Made by a program: the position numbers and the translations under genes
Shown here: positions 32,375 through 41,381 of the stretch, in pieces
Layout of the letters: each line of letters starts with the position of its first letter
Numbering within the stretch: the first letter of the stretch is position 1
Notes under the pieces: generated by a model
The model's database searches: none
Told to the model about the DNA's origin: nothing
The model's input: only the letters and a program-made list of their open reading frames with translations
Assembly (NCBI GenBank): GCA_946408825.1
Contig: CAMJTU010000002.1
Location: 124,001-188,000 of the forward strand
Source of the DNA: an uncultured Planctomycetaceae bacterium
GTDB taxonomy: Bacteria > Planctomycetota > Planctomycetia > Pirellulales > Thermoguttaceae
Reading direction: 5' to 3'
DNA length: 64,000 nt

Positions 32375-34471
32375 ATGAAATTGACAGTACGTTTTGTCTT
32401 AGCTCTTGCCTCTCTTATCGCGTGCGAGGCGCTTTACGCAGACGACGCCCCTCGCGACGTCTTGGAGTCCGCCGTAGTCTTTCTCGATTTTAGCGAATCC
32501 GATTCTGTCGACGTCGTCGCGAAACCTGGGTTTGAATTAGGCGTTTCGCTTGTCGACAGCGAGAAAGCCGACTCCCTTTCTCGGGGGGGCGACGGTCGCG
32601 TCGCCAGAGTTGCGCGAGGGGCGTATGCGACGGTTTCTGCTGAGACAAACGCGGCGCTCGACGATATTTCGGGACGTTCTATAACCTTTGGACTTCGCGT
32701 TAAATTTTCTCCGGACGCCTGGAATGATTCGCCTGTTATGTCGCGACATGGCGGTCACGAAAGACTTGCGTTCAATATTTTTTGTCTCAACGACCGTATC
32801 GGCGCGGAAGTTGGAACTACGAAAAACAACTCGCTCATGAACACGTACGCAGCGCGCGCCGACATGCTTAATCCAGACGCCGCGCTAAACGCGTGGCATG
32901 ACGTTTATTGCCGCGTCGACGGCGTAAAAATGGAGCTTTTTGTCGACGGTCGATGTTATGACGAAGATTTTATGCTAGGCGACCTTCGACCGGGCGAGGT
33001 CCCCTTTGCGATTGGCGCGCAGTACGACGCGCCAGACAGAGAACCACGCGCAGGTTTCGAAGGAGAAATTGATTTTCTAGCGTTCTGGAAACGCGCTTTG
33101 ACAAACGAAGAAATTAGGCTTCTTTCCGGCGGCGATAACGCAGATTCTCGCGAACGAACGGAACGGGCGATTTCTGAGAATCTTCAATACTGGACTCCGC
33201 CGGGAAGTTACGGCGTTGGAGACTGCATGCCCTTCACAGTCGACGGCGTTTTTCACTTCATGTATTTGCTCGACAAGAATCGTCACGGGGCGAAAAACGG
33301 ACTCGGAGCTCATCAGTGGATTCAAGCGACTTCGACAAATCTTAAGGATTGGATGCATCAGCCGTTCGTCTTGCCGATAACGGATCAGAACGAAGGGTCG
33401 ATCTGCACCGGCTCCGTGTTTTTCCACGACGGAACGTATTACGCCTTCTACGCCAATAGGGCGGTGGAATATACGCTCCCTTCGGGCGAGACGAAGAAAG
33501 TTTTCGGACTCCTCTGCATGGCGGAGAGCCGCGACGGCGTCCACTTTGAGAAAAAACAGCCGCAACCTTTTTTGACGCTGCCCGAGGGCTACGCAGCAGG
33601 AACGCGCGATCCAGTTGTTTTCATTAATCCCGACGACGGACGTTTTCATTTGTATGCGACAACGAGCTATCGCGGCAAGGGATGTTGGGCTCACGCTGTT
33701 TCCGACGATCTGAAAAACTGGACACTCCTTGATCCCGTGTATACTCACCTTCCGGGCGAGCCGGAGTGTCCCGATTGGTTTAAGTGGGGAGACTACTATT
33801 ACGTGATTGCCAATCATCTCAACGGGTATTACAAAAGTTCTAAAAATCCTTTGGGACCGTGGGAGATTCCTGATAAACCAAACGTTCTCATGACGGGCCT
33901 TGTCAACGTTCCTAAGACGGCGCCTTTTGGCGACAATCGTCGCATTATCTGCGGTTGGACTCGCGAGCGAGGTTTTGGAGGCGCGGCTGTTTTCCATGAG
34001 CTTATTCGCTTTGACGACGGAACTCTTGGGGAGAAATTCGTGCCCGAGATGATCCCCGAAACGGACGCGCCTGTTTTTTCCGGTCGTAATCTAACGTCTG
34101 ACGCGCTTCAGAATCTACCGACTCCGCGCAACTTTAGACTCGTCGTGAAATTGGCTTATGATCCGTCGCGACTTGATCAGCTTCGAGATTTCGTCGTTCA
34201 ATACGCTCCGAATCGTTCGATTCGCGTCGTTTTTTCAGAACGCGCCGTTTATCTAAACGAAGTTAAAATCGAACGCGTCGATCTTTTGTCTGGCAATCTT
34301 GAACTTGACTGCGTCGCGACGCCGGTCGTCGTTGATTTGTGCGTCAACGGAGTCAGAACTGCAACCTTCGCTTCTCGCGACCAAGAGACTCGCTCCATAA
34401 GCGTCGCCAACGACGCCGAGCCGACTCTTGTTGTCGAATCCTTGGAAATATTGCCCATTAAAGAACGTTGA
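32375..34471 (+). CDS. LamG + GH32-like glycosidase, secreted
   Basis: A 698-residue exported protein beginning at the ATG at 32375 (GGAG site); an open extension further upstream overlaps the GH43 gene and is unlikely. A signal peptide (about 1-24) is followed by a concanavalin/LamG-like domain (about 60-255; ISGRSITFGLRVKF, FVDGRCYDEDF, FEGEIDFLAFWKRALTNEEI). The C-terminal propeller (about 265-560) resembles GH32: GVGDCMPFTVDGVFHFMYL in the nucleophile position (where NDPNG is usual), GTRDPVVF (RDP motif, about 410) and GEPECPDWF (EC motif with the acid Glu, about 462). A beta-sandwich-like tail ends the protein. Activity on fructans or a related beta-fructoside is likely, but the altered first motif leaves it open. 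Confidence 0.82.
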   Translation: MKLTVRFVLALASLIACEALYADDAPRDVLESAVVFLDFSESDSVDVVAKPGFELGVSLVDSEKADSLSRGGDGRVARVARGAYATVSAETNAALDDISGRSITFGLRVKFSPDAWNDSPVMSRHGGHERLAFNIFCLNDRIGAEVGTTKNNSLMNTYAARADMLNPDAALNAWHDVYCRVDGVKMELFVDGRCYDEDFMLGDLRPGEVPFAIGAQYDAPDREPRAGFEGEIDFLAFWKRALTNEEIRLLSGGDNADSRERTERAISENLQYWTPPGSYGVGDCMPFTVDGVFHFMYLLDKNRHGAKNGLGAHQWIQATSTNLKDWMHQPFVLPITDQNEGSICTGSVFFHDGTYYAFYANRAVEYTLPSGETKKVFGLLCMAESRDGVHFEKKQPQPFLTLPEGYAAGTRDPVVFINPDDGRFHLYATTSYRGKGCWAHAVSDDLKNWTLLDPVYTHLPGEPECPDWFKWGDYYYVIANHLNGYYKSSKNPLGPWEIPDKPNVLMTGLVNVPKTAPFGDNRRIICGWTRERGFGGAAVFHELIRFDDGTLGEKFVPEMIPETDAPVFSGRNLTSDALQNLPTPRNFRLVVKLAYDPSRLDQLRDFVVQYAPNRSIRVVFSERAVYLNEVKIERVDLLSGNLELDCVATPVVVDLCVNGVRTATFASRDQETRSISVANDAEPTLVVESLEILPIKER

Positions 34472-34497
34472 TAATTCCCTTGTTAGACGGTAAAAAA

Positions 34498-37400
34498 ATG
34501 AAGCGATTTTCGTTCTTACTTGCGGCGACGCTTTGCGTCGTTACGTGGCGATCCGGCGTTCTCGCGCAGTTGCCCCCGACGATTAACCGCGTGAGCGTCG
34601 TTGACAGCGCCGTCGACGTTCCCGATTTCTTTGACGACGACTTCGTTGTCGATTCTTTTACCCCGGAGATGAAAACGGCGATAGCGCCCGTACGCAATTC
34701 CTTTATTTTTCCGAGCGATCAAGCGTTCAACGAACGCCCCCTTACGGTAGAGTTGTGGGCGCGGATTAACTCTTCCGACGAATTTCAGATATTTGTCGCG
34801 AACGAGGAGAAAAGTTCGCCTCGTCATTGGGAACTTTACACGTTTGCTAAGACGGGAGCGCTTTCGCTTTACGTCCCGGGCAATCGGAAGAATCAGACGA
34901 TTACTTCGGAGCGTAATCTTTCGGACGGCAAGGTTCATTATCTTGGGCTTGTCATGGACCCTGCGGAAGCGCGTCTCTACGTCGACGGAGAGCTTGTCGG
35001 GAAGGGCGAACTTGATCTCGAACCGTCTCCAATTCCGGACGACGCTCAATTTGCAATTGGCTCCTTGGTTAACCGAGATATTTTCTGCAACGGCGCCGTC
35101 GACGAAGTACGGATATCTAAAGGGAGCAGAGAGTTTTCGCCAAATTCAATTCCTACCGCTCCGTTAGTAGCGGACGCTTCGACGCTTTTTCTCTGTCATT
35201 TCGACGTTCCGCGAGGAAAAGTCGCGACTGCCAAACGTCAAGCGTTTGCCGACCTTTTACGTGAAACGATTCCGCGTCAAGAACCGTTGAAGGTCGAGCG
35301 TTTTGCCGACGCTCCGAAATACCTCCAGGCGCCGCGCGACGCCGACGACGTATGTTCTGTTAAGTCTTTTCAACAAATAGACCAGGAACTATTTAACGAC
35401 GAGACGAAGGTCTCGGTCGAAGGATCGCTTGCCCAAAAATACGGAGGACAAATCGAAACGACGACGAGAGTCGCGCTGGATCGTCTTTTTCCCTCCGGCG
35501 GACTTGAAATCGAGGTAAAGCCTGGCGACAAGCCCGCAAAAAACATTCCAATCCAACCTGTCGATAAAGTTCGCTTTGACGCGCGTGTCGCGCAGCTTCC
35601 AGATTCTCCGTTCCATGCCGACGATTTTCGTCAAGGCGTTTTTGACGCGTGGGGCGAACGTTTCCTTGAACTTGAAGCGGAACTTTCCGGGGATCGAGTC
35701 CCTCCGCGCGGCGCCGCCGAGCAAGTTTACGACGTAAACGCGCTTGTCTATCCCGATCGAGAAAAAACGCCCGTTCAAGTTGTTCTTCGACGCGTTCGCG
35801 CGCTCCTTGACGCCGGCGCGTTTGTAGAGGACTCCGCGTTCGAATCGCTTGAACGAAATTTCGCCGCGTTTGAGGCGGCGATAGAGAAAGAAGCATGCGA
35901 CGACGCGTATTTTGCCGATAAAGAACAAACGATCGCCGATTATTTTGTCGCTTGCGCGTTCCGTCGTCTTATCATGTTTTCTCAAGAGGAGACTTCCGAC
36001 CTCGATCGCGTTATGTTTCTTGCGCGCGGGTGCTATGCCGGTTCGAGGCTGACAAATAAATTCAATACGGATCGAATCGGCGGACACATGGCGACCCAGA
36101 TTTACGGTTTCAATACGATCCATGGGGGCGGAATCTTCGCCATTGAAGACTGGAAGGGAAAAACGCCCAAAATAACGGATCTTATCGCCGGTAAAAAAGT
36201 GGTCGCGACGAAGTTGCACGATCGACTTGCCGGACGTGAACTTGTCGGCGGCGCGTTCTATAAGCCCGAATTGAGTTACGACGGCAAGACGATCTATTTT
36301 TCGTGGCAAAATTCACAAGAGCACCGTTGGATTTGGACTCCAGACACAACGTGGAGTATTTTCAAGACGCGTGTCGATAGTTCTGAGATTGAACAGCTTA
36401 CAGACGGTTCGTACAACGATTTCGACGTGTGCGAACTCCCCTCGGGGCGTCTCGTTTTTTGCTCTGAACGCCGCGGCGGTTTCATTCGTTGTTTTGGCGA
36501 GGACGCGTCGCTTCGCGTAACGACCGCCGTTATGCACTCCATGAAGAACGACGGTTCTGATATTTATCCGATCAGCTACTTTGAAACGAGCGAATGGCGT
36601 CCGACCGTCGATAACAACGGCGCGCTTGTTTATTCGCGATGGGACTACACAGACCGAGAAAATTGCCTCGGCTCCACCTACTGGACCTGCGCTCCCGACG
36701 GTCGCAACCCTCGATCGCCGCAAGGGAATTATCCTTACCCTTGGGACGTCTTTGAAGATTGCGAACATGGCGATCATCGTTTTGGACGTTGCGACGACGC
36801 GCCTTCCGGATTGCCAATGACGCAAATGCAGTTTCGTCCGATTCCCGGTTCTCACAAGTATGTTTTTACCGCGGCTCCACACCATGGCGAATCTTTTGGT
36901 TCGCTGTGCGTTCTCGATCTGCGTGTTCCGAACGACAACCATATGAGTCAGATACGCCGAATTACGCCGTTTGAGGCGTTCCCGGAATCGGAAACATACG
37001 GTCGGAGTCAATATCGATATGGCGCTCCTTGGCCTCTGAGCGAGGATCTTTTCCTCTGCAACAGCTGGGAAGACCTTGTCATGCTTGATCGTTATGGCAA
37101 CGAAGAACTGCTCTGCGAACGCGAACTCCTGCCGATAGGTTACGATCCGCGTTTACGCCTTTCCGAGCCGATTCCGTTACGACCGCGCCCAACGCCTCCG
37201 GTCGTCGCGCAGCAAACGGCGCAGGGCGAGGATTTTGAGGACTTGGACAGAACGGCGACGATTGGCGTCGTCAACGTTAATATCCATGATCGTCCGTTCC
37301 CCAAGGATCGGCCAATTAAGCGTTTGCGAGTTCTCCAGGTTATTCCGAAGTCTAATCCGTGGATGGATCGTCCCTTCGTTGGTTACGCGACTGAAAACAC

Positions 37401-38085
37401 GCCGCGCATTCCCTTGGGAACCGTTCCTGTCGAGGAAGACGGAAGCGCGTATTTTGAAGCGCCTTATGGCAAACAGTTAATCTTCCAGGCTCTTGACGAA
37501 AACAACATGGCGGTTCAGACGATGCGCGCCGTCGCTTTTGTTCATCCCGGAGAGAAACTTGTGTGCGTCGGATGTCATGAACCAACGACGGAGAGCGTTC
37601 CGAACGCCGACGATTCGGCTCAACCGCTAGCTTTCCAACGCCCTGCGTCTAAACTGGAGCCTGAGTGCGGTCCGATCGAGCCGATCAATTATTATCGCCT
37701 TATTAAACCGACGGCGGAGAAGAGTTGCATTCCCTGCCATCTTGAAAAAAACGTCGATTTGAAATCTATGGAACATGAGGACTTGCGTCCTTATGTCTAC
37801 TATTATAGCGGTTCGATGCTCGGAGGACTTACGACGACGGGCTCGCATGGCGGTTCGCGTTCGCGCCCGGGGCGCGTCGGCGCGTCTGAATCGAAACTTG
37901 GCTTGATTCTTTTCGACGAAAATCATCGCGATTCGGTCTCTGACGAGGATCGGCGCAAGTTCATTCTTTGGCTTGACGCGAACGCGTTACGACTTGGCGC
38001 GTTCCAAGACGAAGAAGCGCAGAAACGCGGCGAACTCGTCTGGCCGCTCCTTGACGTCGAACCCTGTCGCGAATATTCGCCCTGA
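34498..38085 (+). CDS. LamG / hydrazine-synthase-alpha-like secreted protein with two CxxCH motifs
   Basis: An exported protein of 1195 residues. After a signal peptide (to about residue 24, VLAQLP) comes a LamG-type domain (about 65-215; RPLTVELWARINSS, YVDGELVGKG, NGAVDEVRIS). The large middle part (about 480-950) resembles the HZS-alpha-like family common in planctomycetes, with SGRLVFCSERRGGFIRCFGED, YSRWDYTDR and WPLSEDLFLCNSWE. Near the C-terminus are two CxxCH motifs: CVGCH (1023-1027) and CIPCH (1077-1081), as in planctomycete c-type cytochromes. It could be a surface heme protein or have lost heme. No anammox genes surround it, so hydrazine synthesis is not implied. The start at 34498 has a weak ribosome site; it lies 27 bases after the GH32-like gene. 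Confidence 0.82.
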   Translation: MKRFSFLLAATLCVVTWRSGVLAQLPPTINRVSVVDSAVDVPDFFDDDFVVDSFTPEMKTAIAPVRNSFIFPSDQAFNERPLTVELWARINSSDEFQIFVANEEKSSPRHWELYTFAKTGALSLYVPGNRKNQTITSERNLSDGKVHYLGLVMDPAEARLYVDGELVGKGELDLEPSPIPDDAQFAIGSLVNRDIFCNGAVDEVRISKGSREFSPNSIPTAPLVADASTLFLCHFDVPRGKVATAKRQAFADLLRETIPRQEPLKVERFADAPKYLQAPRDADDVCSVKSFQQIDQELFNDETKVSVEGSLAQKYGGQIETTTRVALDRLFPSGGLEIEVKPGDKPAKNIPIQPVDKVRFDARVAQLPDSPFHADDFRQGVFDAWGERFLELEAELSGDRVPPRGAAEQVYDVNALVYPDREKTPVQVVLRRVRALLDAGAFVEDSAFESLERNFAAFEAAIEKEACDDAYFADKEQTIADYFVACAFRRLIMFSQEETSDLDRVMFLARGCYAGSRLTNKFNTDRIGGHMATQIYGFNTIHGGGIFAIEDWKGKTPKITDLIAGKKVVATKLHDRLAGRELVGGAFYKPELSYDGKTIYFSWQNSQEHRWIWTPDTTWSIFKTRVDSSEIEQLTDGSYNDFDVCELPSGRLVFCSERRGGFIRCFGEDASLRVTTAVMHSMKNDGSDIYPISYFETSEWRPTVDNNGALVYSRWDYTDRENCLGSTYWTCAPDGRNPRSPQGNYPYPWDVFEDCEHGDHRFGRCDDAPSGLPMTQMQFRPIPGSHKYVFTAAPHHGESFGSLCVLDLRVPNDNHMSQIRRITPFEAFPESETYGRSQYRYGAPWPLSEDLFLCNSWEDLVMLDRYGNEELLCERELLPIGYDPRLRLSEPIPLRPRPTPPVVAQQTAQGEDFEDLDRTATIGVVNVNIHDRPFPKDRPIKRLRVLQVIPKSNPWMDRPFVGYATENTPRIPLGTVPVEEDGSAYFEAPYGKQLIFQALDENNMAVQTMRAVAFVHPGEKLVCVGCHEPTTESVPNADDSAQPLAFQRPASKLEPECGPIEPINYYRLIKPTAEKSCIPCHLEKNVDLKSMEHEDLRPYVYYYSGSMLGGLTTTGSHGGSRSRPGRVGASESKLGLILFDENHRDSVSDEDRRKFILWLDANALRLGAFQDEEAQKRGELVWPLLDVEPCREYSP

Positions 38086-38121
38086 CGTTATATTTTCGCC
38101 GTTCCTTTTGCCGAAAGCGCT

Positions 38122-39747
38122 ATGAAGAAGCCCGTCGTACGACTTTTGCAAGGCGCAGGTTTGTCCTGCGCCTCGTTGATCGTTCGAATCGCGTTTGGTC
38201 TTTTTCTCACGCCGTATATGCTCTCGGCGTTAGGGGATCGCGCGTTTGGTATTTTTGCGCTATCGTCGCTTTTCGCAGGTTGGTGCGGACTTCTTGACTT
38301 CGGATTGACGACGACGACGAGCCGCTATGTCACGCGGTATTACACCAAGGACGACTGGACGGGCGTAAACGAAACGGGGTCGACCGCGATTACGCTCTTC
38401 GGCGGAATCTCCGCGCTTGTTTTTCTTCTCGCCTGTCTCGCGTTTTTTGCCGCGCGGCTTCTTAACGACGTCTTAGACGAATCAGGTCTCCTTGCCGCCG
38501 CGCTCTTCTTTGCCGGGCTTTCTTTTGCAATATCCAAGGTCGCCGACGGATTTTGCGGAGTAATTCGCGGGACGTTGCGACAAGAATATACCGGCTGGAC
38601 GGCGCTGATAACGCGTATTGCGATCGGTTTGACGAACCTTGCCGTTCTTTGGCTTGGCGGCGGCGTAGTAGCTCTTCTCGTCGCAAACAGCGTGATTACC
38701 GCGTTGCAATTAATCGCATATATGGCGTTGACGCGGATCGCGGCGCCACAATTTCGGTTTTCTTTACAGTTCTTTCGTAAAGATCGCGTTCGTTCGCTTT
38801 TTAGCTACAGTTTTTTCGCGTTTCTAGCGCAGGCGGGCGAAATTGCCGTAAATCGTAGCGATTTAATCGTAATAGCCGCGCTGGCGTCGATAGAAGACGT
38901 TACAGCTTACAATCTTGTCGTCGTGACGCTCGTTAGCTACTTCAATTCGTTTCTCACAGAGGGTTCGTCATGGGAGACGAACTGGTTCGCGCACCTTGCC
39001 GCGAAAGAGCACACCGAAGAGGACGACAATCACGCTGAAACCGCACGTCGAAGTTTCAAGGAAGGATTCCTTCGAACGTTTGGCTATGCCGGCGATAATG
39101 AGAATCTTTCAGAGGAGTTCCATCGATCTCGTTCCGCGATAACGCGAGCGTCTCTTTACGCGTCAATATTTGGCGCCTTTGGGATTCTCCTTTTGGGTCG
39201 AGTCTTTATCGAACGTTGGATTGGCCCTAAATATCTGTTCGCCTTTCCAGCTCTCGCGCTATGCATAACGGCTCAGGGACTATATCGTGGAAGCGCGGAA
39301 GTTAATTCTCGGATGCTTCAGGGCGTCGCGCGTCATCAAGTTTTAGCGGTCGGCGCGATTTTGCATGGGGTTGCAAATATTATTCTTAGCGTTCTGTTTG
39401 TTCGCATGGGATTGGGACTTGTGGGTGTCGCGCTGGGAACAGTCGTTCCAGGGGTGGCGATTTACTATTTTTGGCTTCCAAACGTGGCGTGTCGGTTAGT
39501 TGGCGAGAAGCGAAGCGTTTATTGGAGACGTCAGATTTGGGGAACTGCAGTCGCGCTTTTGGCGACGCTCGCGCCAACGCTCGTAATCGCGCCTCGGGCG
39601 ACGCCAAATTATCTTTCGACGATCTCCTACGGATTCCTCGCGCTTGTCATGTACCTCCCTGTCGTCTTTCTCCTTGGATTATCCGCAGATGAACGCGTTT
39701 GGTTCAAGCGTTTTATCGTGAAAAGATTATTTCGTCGCGACAACTGA
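38122..39747 (+). CDS. oligosaccharide flippase (Wzx/MATE-like polysaccharide exporter)
   Basis: A 541-residue integral membrane protein with about 12-14 hydrophobic helices spread along the length. Features of the polysaccharide-synthesis / MOP flippase family: LTPYMLSALGDRAFGIFALSSLFAGWCGLLDFGLTTTTSRYV at the N-terminus and SLFSYSFFAFLAQAGEIAVNRSDLIVIAAL mid-protein. A charged cytoplasmic loop of about 70 residues (290-345) is longer than usual. Such proteins flip lipid-linked sugars across the inner membrane. No glycosyltransferase genes are adjacent, so the glycan is unknown. It starts 36 bases after the HZS-like gene and ends the plus-strand run; a large gap follows. Confidence 0.85.
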   Translation: MKKPVVRLLQGAGLSCASLIVRIAFGLFLTPYMLSALGDRAFGIFALSSLFAGWCGLLDFGLTTTTSRYVTRYYTKDDWTGVNETGSTAITLFGGISALVFLLACLAFFAARLLNDVLDESGLLAAALFFAGLSFAISKVADGFCGVIRGTLRQEYTGWTALITRIAIGLTNLAVLWLGGGVVALLVANSVITALQLIAYMALTRIAAPQFRFSLQFFRKDRVRSLFSYSFFAFLAQAGEIAVNRSDLIVIAALASIEDVTAYNLVVVTLVSYFNSFLTEGSSWETNWFAHLAAKEHTEEDDNHAETARRSFKEGFLRTFGYAGDNENLSEEFHRSRSAITRASLYASIFGAFGILLLGRVFIERWIGPKYLFAFPALALCITAQGLYRGSAEVNSRMLQGVARHQVLAVGAILHGVANIILSVLFVRMGLGLVGVALGTVVPGVAIYYFWLPNVACRLVGEKRSVYWRRQIWGTAVALLATLAPTLVIAPRATPNYLSTISYGFLALVMYLPVVFLLGLSADERVWFKRFIVKRLFRRDN

Positions 39748-40399
39748 ACGGCCCTAAAGATTCGAGATTTCTTCGCCCAAGGATATGCCAAATTTTTCTT
39801 TCTTGCGTTCTTCGGGAAAACGCGCCGTTTAACGTTATTCTTGCGCGATCAAATTCTTGAGAATCGTTTTTTCTTTTTTGGCGTGACTGTTCTGAGCGCC
39901 TGTACGTTCGGTTTTGAGGGTGATTATGTGGCGTTTACGGAGTCTCTCAAGCTAATCGATAAAATCGTTATAATATGCCAGTTAAAAAGGGAAAAATAGA
40001 AAAAAGAGTAAAAACCCCCTAAAAGAGGGGTTTTAGTTTATGCAAAACACCCCATATTAATGGCAGACGCATAGGATAGTGTTCGCGCTTGCCGAACGAC
40101 ATATTTTTTTGACGAGTTAGCGTAGTAAACAAAATCTTTGCGTTTGGATTCCATGCTTAGGTCGAGTAGTTTTTGTAGGCGATTCTCACGACTGCTGAAC
40201 TTCCCGAGAGGCGATTGGAGTTCTTATTGGCGTTTGGTTTTTGACGTTTTTGTTTTGTCGAGACGTCTCAAGAGAAACTTCGAGCGCCTTTTTGGCGAGC
40301 GGGAGACGGTCTTAGTTCTTTTGCGGATTAAGAAGTCGCATTCCGCGACGCTTCCTCTGTTCTTCACACGAGTTAGCCGTGTGAAAAAGGAGAAGGATC
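39748..40399. other. long intergenic region with terminator-like hairpin
   Basis: A 652-base gap. It holds a perfect TATAAT at 39969-39974 (no good -35), an A-rich stretch, and a hairpin at 40012-40036 (AAAACCCC / GGGGTTTT) that could terminate transcription in either direction. The rest (40040-40399) shows only a TTG-initiated open frame without a ribosome site, which I do not support as a gene. A small RNA is possible but unproven. Confidence 0.45.
40012..40036. terminator. hairpin flanked by A and T runs
   Basis: An 8-base stem AAAACCCC / GGGGTTTT around an 8-9-base loop. On the minus strand the stem is followed by TTTTT-rich sequence. Likely end of the flippase transcript or of a short RNA. 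Confidence 0.55.
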
Positions 40400-41218
40400 A
40401 TGGGAATATTGGCAATTCAGTATCGAACGCTTGAAGACGCTCCGATACTGATCGCGCTCAACAGGGAGGAAGTGTACTCCCGTCAGAGTCTCCCGCCAAA
40501 GATTCAGTCAGGACGTCCTCGCGTTGTTTGCGGGCTTGATAGGAAATCGGGCGGGACGTGGGCAGGCGTGAATCAGCATGGGATGTTCGTCGCGGCGATT
40601 AACGCGCCGAAACGTAACGTTCCTTACGATCCGCGCTCTCGCGGTCTACTTTGCAAGGAGTTGCTCTCGTGCGCGACGGCGAACGAAGCGATCGAGCTTG
40701 CGGAAAGCGAGCTTAAATCAGGCGCGTACGACGGCGTGAATTTTCTCTGCGTCGATCAGACGAGCGGCGGCGCGGTATATGGCGGGAACGAGATTGGAGT
40801 CGATCTTTTGCGACCGGGACTCCATATTCTGACGGCGAATCGTATGGACGATCGCGACGATCAGCGTCAGGAATACGTTCGTCGTCTCCTCACGCTCCAT
40901 CGACTCGATTCTTCCGTGGCTTTTCTCGCAGCGGCGAGCGGCGCGTTTTCACGCGCCCCCGACATCACGGGCAAGAGAGGCGTGGTAATTTCAGAGGCGG
41001 GGTTTGGAACTGTTTCGTCTATGCTTGTCGCTCTTTCGGAACGAACGCAGCGGTCGGTCATGCAGTTTGCGAACGGCTCGCCCAATACGACGACTTACGA
41101 AGACGTCTCGGCGTTGTTGCGCCAGGTGCTTTCCACCGATCGTAGCGCACAGAAAAAAGCGAGACTTAAAAACGATTCGACTGCGAGTTCTTCCGACGCC
41201 GAAACGGACGATAATTGA
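40400..41218 (+). CDS. TANGO2/NRDE family protein
   Basis: A 272-residue NRDE (TANGO2-like) protein. The family signature is near the N-terminus: ILIALNREEVYSR, the NRxE motif, followed by GGTWAGVNQHGMFVAAINAP, a second hallmark. The middle has DGVNFLCVD and GLHILTANRMDD. The family is structurally related to Ntn-hydrolases; eukaryotic TANGO2 has been linked to heme or lipid handling, but bacterial function is unclear. The last 30 residues are polar and Ser/Asp-rich. A GGAGAAGGATC site precedes the ATG. It stands alone, after the long gap. Confidence 0.88.
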   Translation: MGILAIQYRTLEDAPILIALNREEVYSRQSLPPKIQSGRPRVVCGLDRKSGGTWAGVNQHGMFVAAINAPKRNVPYDPRSRGLLCKELLSCATANEAIELAESELKSGAYDGVNFLCVDQTSGGAVYGGNEIGVDLLRPGLHILTANRMDDRDDQRQEYVRRLLTLHRLDSSVAFLAAASGAFSRAPDITGKRGVVISEAGFGTVSSMLVALSERTQRSVMQFANGSPNTTTYEDVSALLRQVLSTDRSAQKKARLKNDSTASSSDAETDDN

Positions 41219-41318
41219 CGACTGCGCGGCGTTCCTTGACGGGCGCCGCGTATTTTGTCGACGCGTTTCTTTCTCTTTCTTGACGACTGCGTCTTTTTGA
41301 AGGCGTTCTCTTTTCCAC

Positions 41319-41347
41319 TTGTCTCCTGCGCGTACACTTGGTAGAAT
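41319..41347 (+). promoter_or_regulatory. predicted promoter of the Tat-exported protein gene
   Basis: TTGTCT (41319-41324), a 17-base spacer and TAGAAT (41342-41347), 35 bases before the ATG. Confidence 0.55.
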
Positions 41348-41381
41348 GATCGGGCTTTGGCGTTTTCTTTTGCGGAGATAA

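Noticed and set aside
40138..40434. A 98-codon frame upstream of the TANGO2-like gene
   Set aside because: TTG start, no ribosome site, overlaps the real gene start, and the product has no recognisable features.
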